From positions 36,086-100,085 of the forward strand of contig JAWODV010000073.1 of the NCBI GenBank assembly GCA_046483075.1: 64,000 nt of DNA, in the 5' to 3' direction. This document shows, in pieces, positions 61,697 to 64,000 of this stretch; the first letter of the stretch is position 1, and the number at the start of each line of letters is the position of its first letter. Both the position numbers and the translations under genes were made by a program. This DNA comes from JASMTM01 sp046483075. GTDB lineage: Bacteria > Thermotogota > Thermotogae > Petrotogales > Kosmotogaceae. Under the pieces are notes generated by a model. It saw nothing but the letters and a program-made list of their open reading frames with translations. It was not told where the DNA came from and did no database searches.

Positions 61697-61712
61697 TTGA
61701 CTGGTGAATAAG

Positions 61713-61741
61713 AAAACGGTGTCATTAAGGCACCGTTTTTA
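61713..61741 (+). terminator. terminator of the proline operon
   Basis: AAAACGGTG pairs with CACCGTTTT around a 9-nt loop, followed by T residues. Confidence 0.92.
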
Positions 61742-61772
61742 AATTCATATTTAACATTAAATTATTTAAAAA

Positions 61773-62138
61773 TCAGTTCACATTATAAAATCCTAAGAAT
61801 AATCCAAAATTAATTAATGTTCCCCCCAAACCCCAAAGAGTTGCAGAACCTTTTCTGGTTCTTTTATAGTTTTCAATATAGGTTGAAATAATATTTGGGT
61901 TATTTGCGAGTGATTCAATATATACAAGTCTTTCATTTGGTACGCTATAGTTCCTTAAAAAAGAAACAACCGGTGTCAAAACCGGAAAAAGAACACCCAA
62001 GAACAAAGTCCCAAGTTTTCTGACATCCTGCCTTGCATGTTCCTTTGCCAGTGTCTTTGCCTTAGAAACACTTATAGTGCTTGCATAAAGCATTGACGCA
62101 AGACCAATTATCAACAATATGACAATGAACTTCTTCAC
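61773..62138 (-). CDS. small exported or membrane protein, function unknown
   Basis: A 121-residue protein with a cleavable-looking signal peptide (about 1-19, ending ASMLYAS), a helical amphipathic middle and two further hydrophobic stretches (about 42-62 and 100-118). No family is recognised. It lies downstream of the paralogous exported genes and is preceded by a terminator of the upstream unit, so it is transcribed from the short gap or by readthrough. Confidence 0.65.
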   Translation of the reverse strand: MKKFIVILLIIGLASMLYASTISVSKAKTLAKEHARQDVRKLGTLFLGVLFPVLTPVVSFLRNYSVPNERLVYIESLANNPNIISTYIENYKRTRKGSATLWGLGGTLINFGLFLGFYNVN

Positions 62139-62161
62139 TTAAATCACCCCTGTCAATCTAA

Positions 62162-62192
62162 AAAAGCGGTACCTTTTCAAGGTACCGCTTTT
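62162..62192 (-). terminator. terminator after the first paralogous exported gene
   Basis: A 14-bp perfect stem: left arm 62162-62175 and right arm 62179-62192, containing GCGGTACC/GGTACCGC, around a 3-nt loop. It ends in a T run on the minus strand. Confidence 0.93.
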
Positions 62193-62208
62193 AATTCAAT
62201 CAGTTTAA

Positions 62209-62637
62209 TTAAAATGTTACTGTTACACCGATCCAGGGAGCTGGTATTGGAATAATCGCTGTTAATACTCCCCAGAATACATTCAATCCTCCTGATAAAT
62301 AAAGATAATCAAAACTTGAATCCTTCATTGGAATCGGATATGTTATACCTGCTCCAGCATTTAAACCCAAAACCAGTGCGTTTGGTCCAACTTCCCAATA
62401 GAAGTTTACTTTCTCAGGCTCCACGGGATTGAAATAACTTCTCCAGGTATAACCAAGAATAGATATTCCCTGAACACTTGTTATTTGTCCGGCATCATTA
62501 AGCTTTGGCCAGCCATACACTATGGTATCCCAACCAGCCCAGGTTAATTTCCTATCACCAACATTCGTTTCTTCAGCGGAAAAAGCGAATGTGGCCGTAA
62601 TCAAAACTGCCAATACTATCAAAAGTACCTTCTTCAT
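62209..62637 (-). CDS. exported protein of unknown family, paralogue A
   Basis: A 142-residue protein with a clear signal peptide (about 1-20, ending ATFAFSA). The mature part is rich in aromatic residues and glycine and contains WAGWDTIVYGWPKLN, QGISILGY, YFNPVEPEKVNFYWE and a final GVTVTF. Alternating hydrophobicity and the C-terminal Phe suggest beta strands, perhaps a small outer-sheath barrel or surface protein. It is a tandem paralogue of the next gene. AGGGGAGGTG precedes the ATG. Function not known. Confidence 0.75.
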   Translation of the reverse strand: MKKVLLIVLAVLITATFAFSAEETNVGDRKLTWAGWDTIVYGWPKLNDAGQITSVQGISILGYTWRSYFNPVEPEKVNFYWEVGPNALVLGLNAGAGITYPIPMKDSSFDYLYLSGGLNVFWGVLTAIIPIPAPWIGVTVTF

Positions 62638-62822
62638 TTTGGCACCTCCCCTAAAATAAATAATTAGACTCTAACTATATCCCTATCATCTTAACATTTT
62701 AAACTTCACTTACCAAAAATACCAAACACTCTATATTGTGTAATTAATATTTCTTACCCAATCGAAAACTCTAAAAAACCCGAATGGTTTAACTAATCAA
62801 TAATTGCAGTGATTAATCTTAC

Positions 62823-63281
62823 TTAAAATGTTACAGCTACCCCAATCCATGGATAGGGGAAAATAATATCATATAAAATGTCTTTAAAATCAAGGTCCAA
62901 TAGGCTCCAGGCAGATATTGAAACTTCCAGTCCACCGGTGAGGTAAAGATGGTCAAACTGTCCGCCTTTTAATGGTAAAGGGTATGTTAGTCCCACGCCA
63001 CCCTGAACACCGAGAAAAGCTACATTTAAACCTGCTTCCCAGTAAAAGTTAATTTTCTCAGGTTCCATGGGATTGAAGTAATTTCTCCAGGCATACCCTA
63101 TGATTGATATTCCCTGGATACTGGTTATATGTCCTGCACTGTTCAATTTTGGCCAGCCATACACTATGGTATCCCAGCCAACCCAGGTAAGTTTACTGTC
63201 ACCAATACCTGCTCCATTTACTGCAAAACTGAAGGTTGCAAATACAGAGATTAGAATAACAAATAGCAATGCTTTTTTCAT
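62823..63281 (-). CDS. exported protein of unknown family, paralogue B
   Basis: A 152-residue protein with a signal peptide (about 1-20, ending ATFSFAV). It shares WVGWDTIVYGWPKLN, QGISIIGYAWR, YFNPMEPEKINFYWE and the final GVAVTF with paralogue A, and has about ten extra residues before the C terminus. The DNA is also similar over the central part, so the duplication is fairly recent. AAGGAGGTG lies upstream. Function not known; the C-terminal Phe is compatible with an outer-membrane location. Confidence 0.75.
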   Translation of the reverse strand: MKKALLFVILISVFATFSFAVNGAGIGDSKLTWVGWDTIVYGWPKLNSAGHITSIQGISIIGYAWRNYFNPMEPEKINFYWEAGLNVAFLGVQGGVGLTYPLPLKGGQFDHLYLTGGLEVSISAWSLLDLDFKDILYDIIFPYPWIGVAVTF

Positions 63282-63400
63282 TAAATAACACCTCCTTAAG
63301 ATATAATTGATAATTAAACAGATATCTATATTAAATATTTTAACGTTTTTACTCTTAAAATCCTAATGCGTTTACATGTTTAAGGTAGCAAGAAAACAAT

Positions 63401-63897
63401 TTAGAACAATTCTGACTTTTCAATAAATGAATCTATATCTTCAATCGATGTACTAATTATCCGTGCGATTAATCCCCAGATAACCAACTTTGGAAACCTA
63501 TAACGGAGAGTTTCCTTACCAAAAATATTGATCTTCTCTGGTTTTAGTTTCTTTAAGTAATCATATGAAACAAAAAATATATCTTCAACTTCGTGGCTAT
63601 TTAATCTAAAAAATTCGATGAAAGGATTGTAACAAAGGGAAAAACCTTTACATATGTAGTTATAGTGCAATTTTCACTTAAAGGATAAAGTTCATCAATA
63701 TCATTTATATTTGCACCAATCTCTTCCCATAGTTCTCTACAACCTGCTTCCGCAGGTGTTTATCCATACTCAATTATTCCACCAGGAAAACTGATTTGTC
63801 CGGGATGAGATCTGAGTTTTCTTGAACGTCGCGTCAAAACTATATGATATTCTATGGTCAAAAGTATCAATGGAACAACTATCGATGCTGATTTCAA
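63401..63897 (-). pseudogene. Nudix hydrolase (CoA pyrophosphatase-like), broken by a stop and a frameshift
   Basis: From a TTG at 63897 with AAGGAGTG upstream, the frame reads a CoA-type Nudix protein: KLRSHPGQISFPGG, then EYG-stop-TPAEAGCRELWEEIG. The TAA at 63760-63762 stands exactly where the Nudix box (G-x5-E-x7-REUxEExGU) requires glutamate. Near 63628 the frame shifts by one base, after VKVFPFVT, and the C-terminal half continues as NPFIEFFRLNSHEVEDIFF and KLVIWGLIARII, the usual end of the family. Two independent lesions make a pseudogene (or repeated sequencing error) likely. Confidence 0.85.
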
Positions 63898-63994
63898 GAA
63901 ATCACTCCTTATTTATATTATATTACAAGGTATCTTTTACATAACTATTATATAATCCTTCTTGGTAGGCTTATAATGAAATCGGAGGGATAGA

Positions 63995-64000
63995 ATGAAC
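63995..64000 (+). CDS. start of a gene running off the right edge
   Basis: ATG at 63995 preceded by GGAGGG (63984-63989) with proper spacing, and TATAAT at 63972-63977. Only two codons are inside the window, so the product cannot be named. Confidence 0.45.

Noticed and set aside
1..64000. Insertion sequences, prophage or replication origin
   Set aside because: No transposase, integrase, phage structural gene, dnaA or DnaA-box cluster was seen on either strand.

Overview
The window looks like chromosome of a member of the phylum Thermotogota. It is AT-rich, densely packed and mostly minus-strand for the first 31 kb. Supporting signs (inference from family knowledge, no search run) are: a GH57 glucan branching enzyme next to a DUF4912 protein, a TGS-domain nucleoside kinase, TrkH with two separate TrkA-type proteins, FeoA-FeoA plus FeoB, GroES-GroEL behind a CIRCE element, carbohydrate ABC loci without their own ATPase, and an archaeal-type multi-subunit proline dehydrogenase. 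A Kosmotogaceae or Petrotogaceae relative is plausible, but the genus cannot be fixed from the sequence alone. No rRNA, CRISPR array, transposase or prophage was seen.

Layout. 0-5.3 kb: a biotin-dependent carboxylase/decarboxylase alpha subunit diverging from mnmG, then a tRNA-Met with a consensus promoter, a queuosine-precursor transporter, and convergent psuG and rhomboid genes. 6-9.9 kb: tRNA-Arg, glutamate dehydrogenase, an amidohydrolase and a metallophosphatase. 9.9-14.8 kb: envelope genes (membrane protein, RND exporter, S41 protease) and a CsoR-type repressor. 14.8-22.7 kb: TGS nucleoside kinase, tRNA-Gln, SurA-like chaperone, GH57 branching enzyme, DUF4912 and hisS. 22.7-28.8 kb: a long tightly overlapping minus-strand run, feoA2-feoB-membrane protein-response regulator-trkA-trkA-trkH-hisS, headed by a perfect 9+9 bp palindrome. 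28.9-31 kb: groES-groEL. 31-34.3 kb: a secreted HEXXH protein with a probable C-terminal barrel, and an OsmC peroxidase.

The accessory half begins at 34.4 kb. It holds a LacI-controlled galactoside operon (LacI, binding protein, two permeases, GH42 beta-galactosidase), a GNAT gene with a long leader, a second ABC locus of UgpB/A/E type, a prenyltransferase-fold protein diverging from a VIT/VWA surface protein, a DUF6544 protein, and a four-helix-bundle (S23-type) gene enclosed by inverted repeats. Next come a GNAT gene with three in-frame stops, tldD-tldE, an MBL hydrolase, a C69 dipeptidase, a YdcF-like protein, a glycerophosphodiesterase, a proline-to-glutamate operon (2Fe-2S subunit, alpha, beta, P5C dehydrogenase), three small exported proteins (two clearly paralogous) and a Nudix gene broken by a stop and a frameshift.

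How the parts work together (inference): the proline operon would feed glutamate to the NAD(P)-dependent glutamate dehydrogenase at 6.4 kb. The GH42 locus imports and cleaves beta-galactosides. Both ABC loci must borrow an ATPase encoded elsewhere, and both carry a hairpin just after the binding-protein gene that could keep binding protein in excess over permease.
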